DNA of 41,911 nucleotides from assembly GCA_027315365.1 (NCBI GenBank), contig DAHUYF010000107.1:1-41911 (forward strand). Direction: 5' to 3'. This DNA comes from Rhodospirillales bacterium (GTDB lineage: Bacteria; Pseudomonadota; Alphaproteobacteria; ATCC43930; CGMCC-115725). Shown here in pieces: positions 7,209-16,176 of this stretch (the first letter of the stretch is position 1; each line of letters opens with the position of its first letter). The notes under the pieces were generated by a model. That model worked only from the letters and a program-made list of their open reading frames with translations. It ran no database searches and had not been told where the DNA came from. A program made the translations under genes and the position numbers.

Positions 7209-10200
7209 TGCAGCGCCTCGTCGCGCAAGGACGGGGCGCGTGTCGGGAAATCCGGCATGACCAGCGCCACCGGCGACTTGCCGCCGGGCGGTACCGTCGA
7301 AAGCCGCAAACGGATGAACGCCTTGGCCTCTCCCACGGGGCCCGGCGCCTTGGCTTCCGGCCCGGTGACACTCACCGTATGCGTAGCAAATTCAAGAACT
7401 TGCGGCGATATTTCGGCGCGCCGGTCGAGCTCGGTCGACGGCGCGTGGTGTGCCATCAGCAGCCGCAGTAGCGCCCAGCGCCCGTCATACCGCCAGCTCA
7501 CCGTCCGGCTCTTGGCATCGGGCGTGTCGGCGACCTGTTCCAGGACCGGCGAGATCGGCCCATCCTTGGCCCAGCGCAGGTTGACGCTGACGGGATCTGT
7601 AACGTGCCAGCGCACCGGCTTGGCCGGCTCGCCGCGGCGCAGCACCTGGTCGCCGATCGTCACCTGCCAGCCGATGATCTGGTCGGCCCCCTGCTCGAAG
7701 CGGCGGTTGACGCGGAAGTCGACCTCGACATCATAGCCCGGCAGATCGGCCGCGCCGTCATCGAGGAACGGCGCGAAGAAAGCGCGCACTTTTTCCATCT
7801 GGTCGAGGAAGGCGAGCGCTTCCTGCTGCGCCCCGGTGGTGCCGCGGGCGAGCGCCCGGCGCGCGGCCGGCGCCCGGGCGGCAAAGAGGCGCAGATAGTC
7901 GAGGAGCGCGCCGAGCTGGGCGGCGGCCGCGTCATTGCCGAGGGAGTCCGCCGCGAAGGGGTAATGACCGGCAAGGCTGCGGTTGAAGGCGTCGGCAAGC
8001 TGCGCGTAACCGGCGGCGCCGGCCGAGCTGGCGATCTCGCCGCATTGCGCCAGCAACCCCTGGCGCAAAGCGTTGCGACGCTCCAGGAAATAGTCGCCGG
8101 TGGCGGCGTAGCGGTCGCCCGAGAGCTGTTCGACGCAGCCGTCCCGCGTCACCTGGGCGAGGTCGAAGCGAATGAAATTCTCCAGCGCCGTCACCGAGTT
8201 GCGCGGATTGCTGTTCTGATATTTCTGCAGCTCCAGGACGATGCGCTGCCACTTCGGAACCAGCGGCGTCGGACGCCAGTTGAAGGCGAAATCGCTGCGG
8301 GTGAGGAAATCCAGCAGCGGCTGGGCGCCGTCATCGGCCAGCCGCGCCACCCAGCCCCGTTCGGTATCGAGATACTGCGCCAGCTCGACATCATCGTGCA
8401 GCCCGAAAGCGACCAGCGTGGCAGGGACCGACGGGTTCCAGGAGCGGATGCTGCCGCGCATGGTGTAGGGCTGCTCGCGCTCCAGCAGCGTGTCGATCCG
8501 CTCCAGCAGTCCGTAGGATTGGCGCCCGGCCACCTCGCGCAGCGTGCGGTAGGTCTGATCGAGATTGAGCTGCGACAGCACGCTGAGGAGGTCGCCGAGC
8601 GGCCGCGCCGCGCGGCCGAAGGCGCGGGTTTGGGCGAAGAGCGTACCTTCCGTCGATGGCGCGTCGCTCGCGGTTGCGCCGGCGATCTGCGCCTTGGCGA
8701 TCGCCGTCGTCATGTTGACGTTGAGCCGCTGGCGCGCCGCGGCGTCGACGACGCGGCGGAAATCGGCCGGCACGAGCTGCAGATCGCCGTCGAGGAACTG
8801 CTCGTAGCCGCGATAGAGCGCGATCGCCTCGCCCAGGCGATCGGGATCCCAGCCGCCGACGGTGCCCGGTGCGGCCGCCGCGATCAGCAGCGGCTGCGTC
8901 GGCGCCATGAACGAGCGACCGATCAGCGGCGGCAGGGCCGCGGCGAGATGCGCCACCGGCGGCGACAGCCGCAGCGCGACACGCCCCTCGCTCTGATCCA
9001 GCATCGGCACCGAGCGACGCAGCTTGATCTGGGCGAGATCGCCTTGCAGCTGCCGCAGGCGAAGATTGGTGCGGTCCTGCAGAAATTGCGCGGCGCCGGC
9101 GCCGAAAAACGCCGAACTGCCGATCTCGGTCATCAAGCGCGCGAAATCCGGATCGCTTTCGATGCGGGGGCGCAGCACCCAGCCGAACTCGGGATCGCCC
9201 AGCATTCCCTGCGCCGCCGACAATGCGTCGTTGAGGCGGACCAGCTGCGCGGCCGCGTCGCCATGCGTCGCAACCGCCCGGTCGAGGCCATCGAGGGCGG
9301 TCGCCACCTGCAGCAAACGGCTGGTAATCGGACCGTTGAAGTCCATCAGCAGCTCGACCGGCTGCATCAGCGCCTGCAAGCCGGCGACGGCACGCCCGCC
9401 ATAGAGCGCGGGATCGAAGCGGCGGATCACGACGTTGTGCAGCGCGGCAACGTAGAGGTCGCTGTTGAGGAAGAAATCATGCGGCAGCTTGGTGTCGAGC
9501 AGGAAGGCGGTGAGCGCTTCGATATCGGCGAGCGAGCGCTCGGACGTGTCGAGGTGATTGTAGATCGCGGCGCTTTCCTCGATCTGGCGCAGGCCGCCGA
9601 CATAGCCGGCGACGCGCCTCATTTCCGGGCTGCCGGCGAGTGCGTAGGGCTTGCCCTCGATCGGCTTGCCGCGGCCGGCAACGGCGGCGTCGATCAGCGC
9701 CGTGGCGCGGCGATCGAACTCGCGGCGCATGGCGTTCAGGACCACCGCGTTGAAGCCCAGCGTGAAGTGATCGACGATGCGGTCGTCGATGCCGGACAGC
9801 CACGAACTCGGCAGCCAGACGGACCGCAGATGCTGAACGTCGAGCTGTGCGAACATGCGAAGCAGCTCGCTGGCATCGGCGCCGCCCGCGGTCGAGGCTG
9901 CGACGCCGCTCTCCCGCTGCTGCACCCGGCCTACGCCCTGCACGATATAGGTGATCGGCTGCATCAGCGACTGCGTCTCGTGCGCCAGCTGGCCCGCGGC
10001 ATGCCACAAGCCGACGCCGCCGATCAGCACGAAGGCGGCGAGGCCGGCGGCGGCAATGCGCACCGGGCGCGACCGCGGCAGCTGCCCGGATCGCGCGACG
10101 GCAGCGAGGTTGGGCTCGCGCAGAATCTTCTTGGCGAAGAGGTCGCGCGCGAAGAGAGGCCAGCGCCGCGGCTGCCCGCCCGCGGACGGAATGCGATCAT

Positions 10201-11287
10201 GGCCGGCGCTGGCGACGAGCCCGCCTGCCCGTCGCGGCGGCGGCCCGCCATCGCCGACGAAATAGAGGCCGCGGAAGAAGAAGGCGTCGTGATAGACGCT
10301 CTGGCGGAACAGGCTGGTGCAATAGAGGCGCAGCGGCTCGTGCAGGCGCTCGAACTCGGTCGGAAACAGCAGCGCGCCTTCGGGGTCGGCGAGTTCCGCC
10401 TCCTTGCCGGCGAGGTCGAGATGCAGGCGATAGAGCGTCTCGGTGAGGCCGGCAAAGGCGTGGTCGAAGGTCTCGGTGGTCACTTCGGCGTCGAGATCGC
10501 GCCCGCTCGACCAGCCGAAGATCTCATCGCGCCGATTGACCGGCGCCTCGCTCCAGAAGCTCTGGAAGCCCGGAATCCAGTCGCATTTGGTGACCACGAC
10601 ATAGACCGGGAGTTTCAGACCGAGCCGCTGCTGCAGGTCGAGCAGATGGCGGTGCAGCTGGTCGGCCTTGGCCAGCAGCGCGTCGACGTCAAGCCGGTCG
10701 GGCCCGATGAAGTCGCCGCAGGGAATGGCGACGACCACGCCGTCGATCGGCCGGATCGGCCGATGCTCGGTCAGCAGCAGCAGCAACTGCCGCCAGGCGT
10801 GCTCATCGCCATGCTGGCGCTCGGGATCGAGCACAAGTTGGCCCGCCACGTCGAGCACGACGCCGCCGTCGAAGAAATGCCAACTGAGCGCGCGGCCGGG
10901 CAGCGGCGGCTCGGCCTGCATTGCCCCCATTGGACGCAGCGCCTCGAGCTCGGCCAGGAGGCTGGTCTTGCCGGCGCCCTTCTCGCCGAGCACGAGGTAC
11001 CACGGGATCGCGTAGCGCCAGCGATAGCCCGGCGTCACGCGGCGCAGATAACGCAGCGCCGCCGCGAAGGAATGGCGCAGCTCCAGTGGCGCGATGGGCG
11101 CCGCCGGCGCCGCTTCGAGCAGCGGGACGGCCCCCGCCGGCACCGGCTGCGCCGCGGGCGCGGCTTTCGCGGCGGCGCCGCGACGCAGCAGCAGGAAGAT
11201 CACGGCAAGAAGGAGCAGCGCCAGCACGGCGACGACGATGCCGATGAGCACGGCGTAGGGCGCCACTATGCCGATGACGTCGAGCAT
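7205..11287 (-). CDS. tssM: TssM (IcmF), type VI secretion inner-membrane complex protein
   Basis: 1360 aa. An N-terminal hydrophobic segment (about residues 7-34) is followed by a cytoplasmic GTPase-like domain. That domain has an intact Walker A (GEKGAGKTS, 101-109), a Walker-B-like GGVVLDVAGQ (141-150) and a TKCD base-recognition motif (233-236). A further membrane helix lies at about 401-421. The remaining roughly 930 residues are periplasmic, as in the IcmF/TssM family, and end in a beta-rich domain that meets TssJ. It bridges TssL in the inner membrane and TssJ on the outer membrane. Only one obvious N-terminal membrane segment is visible, where many TssM proteins have two. It starts 4 nt after the tssL stop and overlaps tssA by 4 nt. 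Confidence 0.96.
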   Translation of the reverse strand: MLDVIGIVAPYAVLIGIVVAVLALLLLAVIFLLLRRGAAAKAAPAAQPVPAGAVPLLEAAPAAPIAPLELRHSFAAALRYLRRVTPGYRWRYAIPWYLVLGEKGAGKTSLLAELEALRPMGAMQAEPPLPGRALSWHFFDGGVVLDVAGQLVLDPERQHGDEHAWRQLLLLLTEHRPIRPIDGVVVAIPCGDFIGPDRLDVDALLAKADQLHRHLLDLQQRLGLKLPVYVVVTKCDWIPGFQSFWSEAPVNRRDEIFGWSSGRDLDAEVTTETFDHAFAGLTETLYRLHLDLAGKEAELADPEGALLFPTEFERLHEPLRLYCTSLFRQSVYHDAFFFRGLYFVGDGGPPPRRAGGLVASAGHDRIPSAGGQPRRWPLFARDLFAKKILREPNLAAVARSGQLPRSRPVRIAAAGLAAFVLIGGVGLWHAAGQLAHETQSLMQPITYIVQGVGRVQQRESGVAASTAGGADASELLRMFAQLDVQHLRSVWLPSSWLSGIDDRIVDHFTLGFNAVVLNAMRREFDRRATALIDAAVAGRGKPIEGKPYALAGSPEMRRVAGYVGGLRQIEESAAIYNHLDTSERSLADIEALTAFLLDTKLPHDFFLNSDLYVAALHNVVIRRFDPALYGGRAVAGLQALMQPVELLMDFNGPITSRLLQVATALDGLDRAVATHGDAAAQLVRLNDALSAAQGMLGDPEFGWVLRPRIESDPDFARLMTEIGSSAFFGAGAAQFLQDRTNLRLRQLQGDLAQIKLRRSVPMLDQSEGRVALRLSPPVAHLAAALPPLIGRSFMAPTQPLLIAAAAPGTVGGWDPDRLGEAIALYRGYEQFLDGDLQLVPADFRRVVDAAARQRLNVNMTTAIAKAQIAGATASDAPSTEGTLFAQTRAFGRAARPLGDLLSVLSQLNLDQTYRTLREVAGRQSYGLLERIDTLLEREQPYTMRGSIRSWNPSVPATLVAFGLHDDVELAQYLDTERGWVARLADDGAQPLLDFLTRSDFAFNWRPTPLVPKWQRIVLELQKYQNSNPRNSVTALENFIRFDLAQVTRDGCVEQLSGDRYAATGDYFLERRNALRQGLLAQCGEIASSAGAAGYAQLADAFNRSLAGHYPFAADSLGNDAAAAQLGALLDYLRLFAARAPAARRALARGTTGAQQEALAFLDQMEKVRAFFAPFLDDGAADLPGYDVEVDFRVNRRFEQGADQIIGWQVTIGDQVLRRGEPAKPVRWHVTDPVSVNLRWAKDGPISPVLEQVADTPDAKSRTVSWRYDGRWALLRLLMAHHAPSTELDRRAEISPQVLEFATHTVSVTGPEAKAPGPVGEAKAFIRLRLSTVPPGGKSPVALVMPDFPTRAPSLRDEALQ

Positions 11288-11291
11288 CGCC

Positions 11292-12089
11292 TCAGTGTCG
11301 CTCCTGCTGCATCACCGGGCTTCCCAGAACGCTCTCGACGCCGGCCGTGCCGCGCGTCCAGACGATATGCTGCACGACGAGATAGACCGCGACCGCAACT
11401 GCGATGGTGACGACCCAAGGCCGCAGATGCGGCAGCCTTACCGGCCGGCCGTCGTCGAGCGTATGCGCATAGGCGTCCCCGAACACCGGGAGCGCGTGAT
11501 CGAACCGCAGCGGCCCGTGGCGCTCGACGATCTGTCGCAGCACGCGGCGGTACTGCCGGAGCGCCGACTGATCGGCGATGGCGCGGTATTTGCCGCGGAA
11601 TCCCAGCGACAGCGTCACCAGATAGACGGCGGCGAGATCGGCATTGGCAGCGGTGCCGCGCGCCACCAGCGCGTCGATATTGTCGAAGATGCGCTCGCCG
11701 GCGATGCGTGTCTGGAACAGCGCCACCTCGACGAGATGCTCGGTCCACTGCGCCCGGCCCGCCCAGTCCGTCATGTAGAGCAGCACCTCGTCGGCCAAAG
11801 CCGCCATGACGTACTGCGCCTCGCGGTAGAGTTCGGCGCTGTAGATGCCGCCGGACCGGGTGGCGCCGACATAAAGCCGCTCGAGGAAGGCCTTGAGGTG
11901 ATGGTGCGCCACCACCACCGGATCCTGCTGGCGCTCCTCGCCTTCCTCAGGAGCCAAGGTCTTGGCTCCGGCATGGAGCGCGTATTTGACCCGCATCAGC
12001 TCGCGGTAGAACTGGCGAAGCTGCGCCGGCAGCGAGTGCTCGACCGCCTCGTCCGAAGCGCGCGACGGGAAGCTACGCTGCTGCACCAT
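11292..12089 (-). CDS. tssL: TssL (DotU), type VI secretion inner-membrane protein without OmpA domain
   Basis: 265 aa from ATG 12089. A GTG four codons earlier, at 12101, has a better Shine-Dalgarno sequence (AGGTGG) and could be the real start. The cytoplasmic hook domain is all-helical and recognisable by LPAQLRQFYRELMRVKYAL, YREAQYVMAALADEVLL and the WTEHLVEVALFQTRIAG segment. A single transmembrane helix lies near the C-terminus (about 215-233) and only a short tail follows. There is therefore no peptidoglycan-binding OmpA extension, and the anchoring role would need a separate TagL-like protein not seen here. It sits between tssK (70 nt upstream) and tssM (4 nt downstream). Confidence 0.93.
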   Translation of the reverse strand: MVQQRSFPSRASDEAVEHSLPAQLRQFYRELMRVKYALHAGAKTLAPEEGEERQQDPVVVAHHHLKAFLERLYVGATRSGGIYSAELYREAQYVMAALADEVLLYMTDWAGRAQWTEHLVEVALFQTRIAGERIFDNIDALVARGTAANADLAAVYLVTLSLGFRGKYRAIADQSALRQYRRVLRQIVERHGPLRFDHALPVFGDAYAHTLDDGRPVRLPHLRPWVVTIAVAVAVYLVVQHIVWTRGTAGVESVLGSPVMQQERH

Positions 12090-12159
12090 CAACTCGGCCA
12101 CCGGTCCACCTATGGGGCGAGCGTTTGCGCGGTCATGCCGCGGGGACGCATGATCGCCG

Positions 12160-13515
12160 TCACTTCCCGGGCGCGGCGCGGACGTAAAGAACGATCTCGA
12201 GCGGCCGGCGCGCGCCGCCGGCGTCGCGCGGATTGGCGATCTCCAGCATCCGGCCGGCAGCGACGAAATTGCGATCGGAGGCGATGCGGAACACCAGCGT
12301 GCCGCGCGTGGGTACGACGTCGAGCGCCTCGCTCTCGACGATGCGCGCGCGCGCCGCGCCACGGATGCGCGCCTCCATCATCGGCTGAATCTGCTCGCTG
12401 TCGCCGATCAGGCTCTCCTCGATCCATTGCGCGAGGTCCTGCTCGGCGGCGCCGGCACGTCCGCGCACGCCGATCAGCAGCTCGCCGTCGTCAAGCCATG
12501 CCGGATCGAGCTTCAGGCGGAAGGAATTGCCCTCCTGGGTAAACGCGATCGTCTGGTGCAGCTCGGTGATGGTCTCGATCACCCGCTCGATGAAGGTGAG
12601 CAGCGGTCCGAACGACGCCGCGGGATCGTCGTGGTCGTAGCGCTCGAAGATCGGCGGCACCATGCCGGGTCCCAGCGGCGCAATCTGGCCGGCGATGCCG
12701 GCGGCCAGCACGAAGAGAGCGAAGGGATGCGCCCGGCCGGTGTTGAGCGCGGCCTCGAGCGCGGGCAGGCCGGCGACCAGGCAGTGAATGGCGCTGCGCG
12801 CCTCGAGCAGCGAGGCCTGGCGCCCCGCGCCGCTCGCGCCCTGCGTGCGATCGGCGAGGAACGATGCCTTTTGCCGCACGCCCTGCGCCAGCGCGAGGCA
12901 AAGCTGGCCCAACGGCGTGTCGAGCGCCACCGCGAGCTGCGGCGGCAGGTAGCTCGGCGTAAGCTGCAGCGTGTCGTTGGCGAAGGAGACCTCGGCGATG
13001 GGCATGGCGGTGTATTTGGCCGAGGGCCTGTCGCCCACCAGCAGCATCAGATTGGGTCTGAGCCGCGGCAGCCGCATCGGGTTGTCGCCAGTATTGTGGT
13101 CGACCACTTCCTCGCCCTCGACCGAGCGGAAGCGCGCCGCTTCGCCGGAATCGGAGGACACCATGTCGGACCGCTGCATCGGCGCGACGAGATAGATCTT
13201 GGCCGGAGCATCGCGCAGCCGCTCGGCAAGCGGCAGCAGATCCAGCTCGAGCGCAGCCCCGTCCTCCTGTGGGTAGCTGACGGCAAGCCCGTCCGGCAGG
13301 ATCGCCTGCAACGCCAGCACGCGGAAGCATCCCATGGCGAGCCGCGCACGGTCGATCTGCAGGCTGATCAGGCCCCAATGGAACGGCATCGCCTGCGCCA
13401 GATGGAAATGCAGCAGCAGTTCCGAACGCAGTCCCGCCTGCTGGAAATGCTGCGGCGCCAGCAGCATGCCCTCATGCCACTGCACCGCCTCGGGAATCGA
13501 GCGGAGATCGGTCAT
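12160..13515 (-). CDS. tssK: TssK, type VI secretion baseplate-membrane complex connector
   Basis: 451 aa from ATG 13515, beginning MTDLRSIPEAVQWHEGMLL and APQHFQQ. The WHEGMLLAPQHFQ pattern is the strongest signature of TssK (ImpJ/VasE). The N-terminal shoulder fold resembles phage receptor-binding proteins. The C-terminal head, with segments near GTLVFRIASDRNF and FYVRA, contacts TssL and TssM. TssK forms trimers that attach the baseplate wedges to the membrane complex. The length is normal (440-460 aa). It begins 7 nt after the tssJ stop. The frame extends 42 codons upstream into tssJ without similarity, so the internal ATG was chosen. Confidence 0.96.
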   Translation of the reverse strand: MTDLRSIPEAVQWHEGMLLAPQHFQQAGLRSELLLHFHLAQAMPFHWGLISLQIDRARLAMGCFRVLALQAILPDGLAVSYPQEDGAALELDLLPLAERLRDAPAKIYLVAPMQRSDMVSSDSGEAARFRSVEGEEVVDHNTGDNPMRLPRLRPNLMLLVGDRPSAKYTAMPIAEVSFANDTLQLTPSYLPPQLAVALDTPLGQLCLALAQGVRQKASFLADRTQGASGAGRQASLLEARSAIHCLVAGLPALEAALNTGRAHPFALFVLAAGIAGQIAPLGPGMVPPIFERYDHDDPAASFGPLLTFIERVIETITELHQTIAFTQEGNSFRLKLDPAWLDDGELLIGVRGRAGAAEQDLAQWIEESLIGDSEQIQPMMEARIRGAARARIVESEALDVVPTRGTLVFRIASDRNFVAAGRMLEIANPRDAGGARRPLEIVLYVRAAPGK

Positions 13516-13522
13516 GAGCGGA

Positions 13523-14044
13523 TCACCGCGCGGCCGTCCGCGGCGGCAGAATGGCGAAATCCTTGTCGCCGAGCGCGACAAGCGCGCGCTCGATCCCGTC
13601 GATCCGGGCGCGATGCGTGCCGTCGCTGGCGTAGTCGGCAAAGACGAAGGCGGCGATCGCTTGTCTTGCTTTCCGCGGCACCGTCTCGGTCGGCCCCTGC
13701 TGGCCCGGCACCACCTCGACCGAGGCGAGATCGAAGCCGGTGGGGAACGCCTGCGCGATCTGGCCGCGCTTCTGGAACCAGTCGTGGGCCGTCATCTGCA
13801 CCAGCAGCGGCACCAGTTGCTGGTCGTAGACATAGACGATATCGACGGCGATCGGGCTGTCCTGGTTGGCGCCTTGCGCCACCTCGAATTCGATGAAACG
13901 GGTGTGGATCGACTTGTCGTCGCCGAACAGGCCGAAGAAGCTGCAGCCCGCGAGCAGCGCCGCTCCGACGAGCGCGCCCAACCCCAGCGCCGACCTCCTC
14001 CTCCCCTGCCCGATCTCGCCGGCGTGTTGTCCGCCTGCCACCAC
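13523..14044 (-). CDS. tssJ: TssJ, type VI secretion outer-membrane lipoprotein
   Basis: 173 aa if started at GTG 14044. A lipoprotein signal is clear: basic n-region with RRR, hydrophobic ALGLGALVGAALL, then lipobox LAGC with the acylated Cys at about residue 34. After that comes an SPIAVDIVYVYDQQLVPLL strand region typical of TssJ (SciN/VasD), a transthyretin-like fold that binds the TssM periplasmic domain. The longest frame opens at TTG 14083. I prefer GTG 14044 because a -35/-10 pair (14078-14106) would place the transcription start downstream of that TTG, and GGGGGCGG precedes the GTG. It is the first gene of the T6SS transcript. The family is divergent in sequence, so the call rests on lipobox, size and position. 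Confidence 0.86.
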   Translation of the reverse strand: MVAGGQHAGEIGQGRRRSALGLGALVGAALLAGCSFFGLFGDDKSIHTRFIEFEVAQGANQDSPIAVDIVYVYDQQLVPLLVQMTAHDWFQKRGQIAQAFPTGFDLASVEVVPGQQGPTETVPRKARQAIAAFVFADYASDGTHRARIDGIERALVALGDKDFAILPPRTAAR

Positions 14045-14454
14045 CTGTGCCGCCCCCGCAAAAGCACAACGGGGGGAATTCAACGATCAATTGCCTGCCT
14101 TGTCAATCGAGGTTAACTTTTCAGAACAAATGAAAGTAAATAAATGCCCATGTGAACATTTATGTCCGATTATATTCGCATGTTTGATCATGGGTTCTTT
14201 TTTCTCGGAGAATAGCCAGGGAAACTGCGGCCACTGTCCTTGACGATAGCCGGTGCGGAACATCGTCGGAGCAAGCGCGGCGACGATAAGGTCGATGCGC
14301 ACGGCTCCCCCACTTGCCTCGATGCCGGACGTGGTGCGCTGACGCAAGGCGGCCCCGGCCTCGACTGTCGTGTTGATTGTCGATGGCCAATCCAAAGCGC
14401 GCGGCACGCGCATCGCGTGGCAATTAGCCGCGGCAGGGGCGGCGCCTCGGGCGG
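14045..14454 (-). other. T6SS leader region, AT-rich, no convincing gene
   Basis: This 410-nt gap separates the PhnP-like hydrolase from tssJ. Bases about 14100-14215 are strikingly AT-rich for this window. On the minus strand they include AATATAAT and a T-rich tract. The best promoter is described separately at 14078-14106. A 108-codon minus-strand frame spans most of the gap but shows no recognisable domain and no good Shine-Dalgarno sequence. No sigma-54 -24/-12 pair (TGGCAC-N5-TTGC) was seen. Confidence 0.6.
14078..14106 (-). promoter_or_regulatory. Candidate promoter of the T6SS operon
   Basis: On the minus strand a perfect -35 TTGACA (14106-14101) is followed after exactly 17 bp by TTGAAT (14083-14078), which matches the -10 consensus at 4 of 6 positions. 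It lies at the edge of the AT-rich leader, and transcription would start near 14071, about 27 nt before the GTG chosen for tssJ. It supports that GTG over the upstream TTG start. Confidence 0.5.
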
Positions 14455-15225
14455 TCAGAGCTCGATGACCAGCCCGTCATAGCCGGGCTCGACCCCCGAC
14501 GGCAGCTCGCGACAAAGCGTTGCGTAGTCGAGGCTCTCATCCATATGCGTCAGCACCGCGCGCCGGGGCCTCACGCGGTCGATCCAGCCGAGCGTCTTGG
14601 CGAGATGGGAGTGGGTCACGTGCTCCCGGCGGCGGATGCAGTCCACGATCCAGACATCGACGCCGCGCAGCGTCGCGAAGGCGCCCTCGTCGAGTTCGAT
14701 CACGTCGGTCGAATAGGCGAAGCCGCCGATGCGAAAGCCCAGCGTCTGGGAGAAGCCATGGTCCTGACGGAAGGGCATGACCGGAACGCCCGCCGCGGTG
14801 AACGGGCCGTCGACCGCATAGGGCTCGAGCACCGGCTTGTAATAGATCGACTGCCGCCCGGGTTTCACGGGATCGAAGACATAGCCGAAGCGGCGGCTGA
14901 TCTCGGCCAGCGATTGCGCGCTGCCAAAGACCGGTATGCCGCTCTGCATCAGCCAATTGACCGAGCGCAGATCGTCGATGCCATGCAGATGGTCTGCGTG
15001 GGTATGGGTGAAAAGCACGGCATCGATCCGCCGCACCCCGGCGTCGAGCAGCTGCTCGCGCAGATCGGGCGAGGTGTCGATCAGCAGTGCCGAGCCGCCC
15101 TCCTCCACCAGCACCGACACGCGCCGGCGCCGGTTGCGCGGGTTCTGCGGGTCGCAGGCGCCCCAATCGCCGCCGATCCGCGGCACGCCCCAGGACGGTC
15201 CGCAGCCCAGCACCGTTACGCGCAC
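14455..15225 (-). CDS. MBL-fold metal-dependent hydrolase, PhnP-like
   Basis: 256 aa. A beta-lactamase-fold phosphodiesterase-like protein. It starts with VTVLGCGPSWGVPRIGG, the characteristic beginning of the PhnP-like family. The metal-binding HTHADH motif is at residues 74-79 and further ligands lie at FRQDHGFSQ and in the C-terminal LTHMDESLD. Substrates of the family include cyclic phosphates and nucleotides, but the physiological substrate of this alphaproteobacterial branch is not established. Translation starts at GTG 15225, overlapping the tatD stop by 10 nt, with AAGG 7 nt upstream. It is the last gene of the holB-metG-tatD run, a conserved alphaproteobacterial neighbourhood. Confidence 0.9.
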   Translation of the reverse strand: MRVTVLGCGPSWGVPRIGGDWGACDPQNPRNRRRRVSVLVEEGGSALLIDTSPDLREQLLDAGVRRIDAVLFTHTHADHLHGIDDLRSVNWLMQSGIPVFGSAQSLAEISRRFGYVFDPVKPGRQSIYYKPVLEPYAVDGPFTAAGVPVMPFRQDHGFSQTLGFRIGGFAYSTDVIELDEGAFATLRGVDVWIVDCIRRREHVTHSHLAKTLGWIDRVRPRRAVLTHMDESLDYATLCRELPSGVEPGYDGLVIEL

Positions 15226-16001
15226 GAAACTACCTTGGGATTTCGGGCTTTGTTAAACAGCCGGAAGAAATTTTCCGCGGTGATCTGCGCGAGATCGTCG
15301 GGGGCGACGCCCTTGAGCGCCGCCACCGCGGCGGCGGTATGGACGATGAACGCCGGCTCGTTGCGCTTGCCGCGCATCGGCACCGGAGCGAGATAGGGCG
15401 CGTCGGTCTCGATCAGTAGCCGGTCGAGCGGAATGTCGGCAACAATATCGCGGAGATCGCCGGCGTTCTTGAAGGTGATGATGCCCGAGAGCGAGATGTA
15501 AAAGCCCATTGCCAGCGCCGCCTCGGCAAGCGCGCGCCCGGTGCTGAAACAATGGATCACGCCCGGAGGCGGTTTCTCTTCGCGCAGAATGGCGATGGTC
15601 TCGGCATCGGCGGCGCGGCTGTGGACAATCAGGGGATAGTTTGTTTCACGTGAAGCGGCACAATGCGCGCGAAATACCAATGCCTGCAGGTCTTGCGGAC
15701 TATGATCGTAATGAAAATCGAGGCCGGTCTCGCCGATGCCGACGACTTTTTCATGCCGGGCGAGAGCCGTGATTTGCGAAACGCGATCCGCTTCTACCGC
15801 AGCTTCATGTGGGTGGATGCCGACTGAACACCAGATATTGGGGTCGCTCTCGGCGATCGCGCGCACGCCGGCAAACTCGCCAAGCTTGGTGCCAATGGTC
15901 AGCATGGTCTCGACGCCGGCGCGGCGCGCCCGCGCCAGGATCTCCGGGCGCTCCTCGGGCGTCGCGTAATCGAGATGGCAGTGGCTGTCGACGAGCGTCA
16001 T
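15216..16001 (-). CDS. tatD: TatD family metal-dependent deoxyribonuclease
   Basis: 261 aa from ATG 16001 (MTLVDSHCHLD). Catalytic-site features of the TatD TIM-barrel hydrolases are all visible: the HCH pair at residues 7-9, the SVGIHPHEA loop, the Glu of GIGETGLDFHYD, the PLIVHSR His, the IHCFS His, and the final LLIETDAPYLAP Asp. TatD proteins act as 3'-5' exonucleases and repair DNase-type enzymes and are not needed for Tat export despite the name. An upstream 20-codon extension of the frame is unlike the family. The gene lies 175 nt after metG, the gap carrying a palindromic repeat, and overlaps the next hydrolase gene. Confidence 0.95.
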   Translation of the reverse strand: MTLVDSHCHLDYATPEERPEILARARRAGVETMLTIGTKLGEFAGVRAIAESDPNIWCSVGIHPHEAAVEADRVSQITALARHEKVVGIGETGLDFHYDHSPQDLQALVFRAHCAASRETNYPLIVHSRAADAETIAILREEKPPPGVIHCFSTGRALAEAALAMGFYISLSGIITFKNAGDLRDIVADIPLDRLLIETDAPYLAPVPMRGKRNEPAFIVHTAAAVAALKGVAPDDLAQITAENFFRLFNKARNPKVVSCA

Positions 16002-16065
16002 GCAAGCGTGCCCGCGCCTGCCCTCTCTGCGGCGGCAGCGCTCGGTCGTCCATACCACCAAAGAT

Positions 16066-16097
16066 CGTCATGGCTCGGCGAAGTCCCGGGCATGACG
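16066..16097. repeat. Palindromic intergenic repeat between metG and tatD
   Basis: CGTCATG at 16066-16072 is the exact inverse of CATGACG at 16091-16097. The 18-nt middle (GCTCGGCGAAGTCCCGGG) is partly self-complementary. The pattern CGTCATGG...CCCGG.CATGACG resembles short interspersed palindromes common between genes in many alphaproteobacterial genomes. Only one copy is seen here, so repetition is inferred from resemblance. Confidence 0.5.
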
Positions 16098-16176
16098 AGC
16101 GAGTAAGTGGCTACCAACCGACGATCCGCGAAGCGCGCCCCAAAAGCCAAACCGGACAACCGCGACACCTCCCCGC

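Noticed and set aside
7604-11410. A 1268-codon open frame on the plus strand
   Set aside because: It is antisense to all of tssM and has the Arg/Ala/Glu-rich composition of a GC-rich shadow frame; tssM has clear family motifs.
14087-14413. A 108-codon minus-strand frame in the tssJ leader
   Set aside because: No Shine-Dalgarno sequence, no domain, and it covers the AT-rich promoter region.
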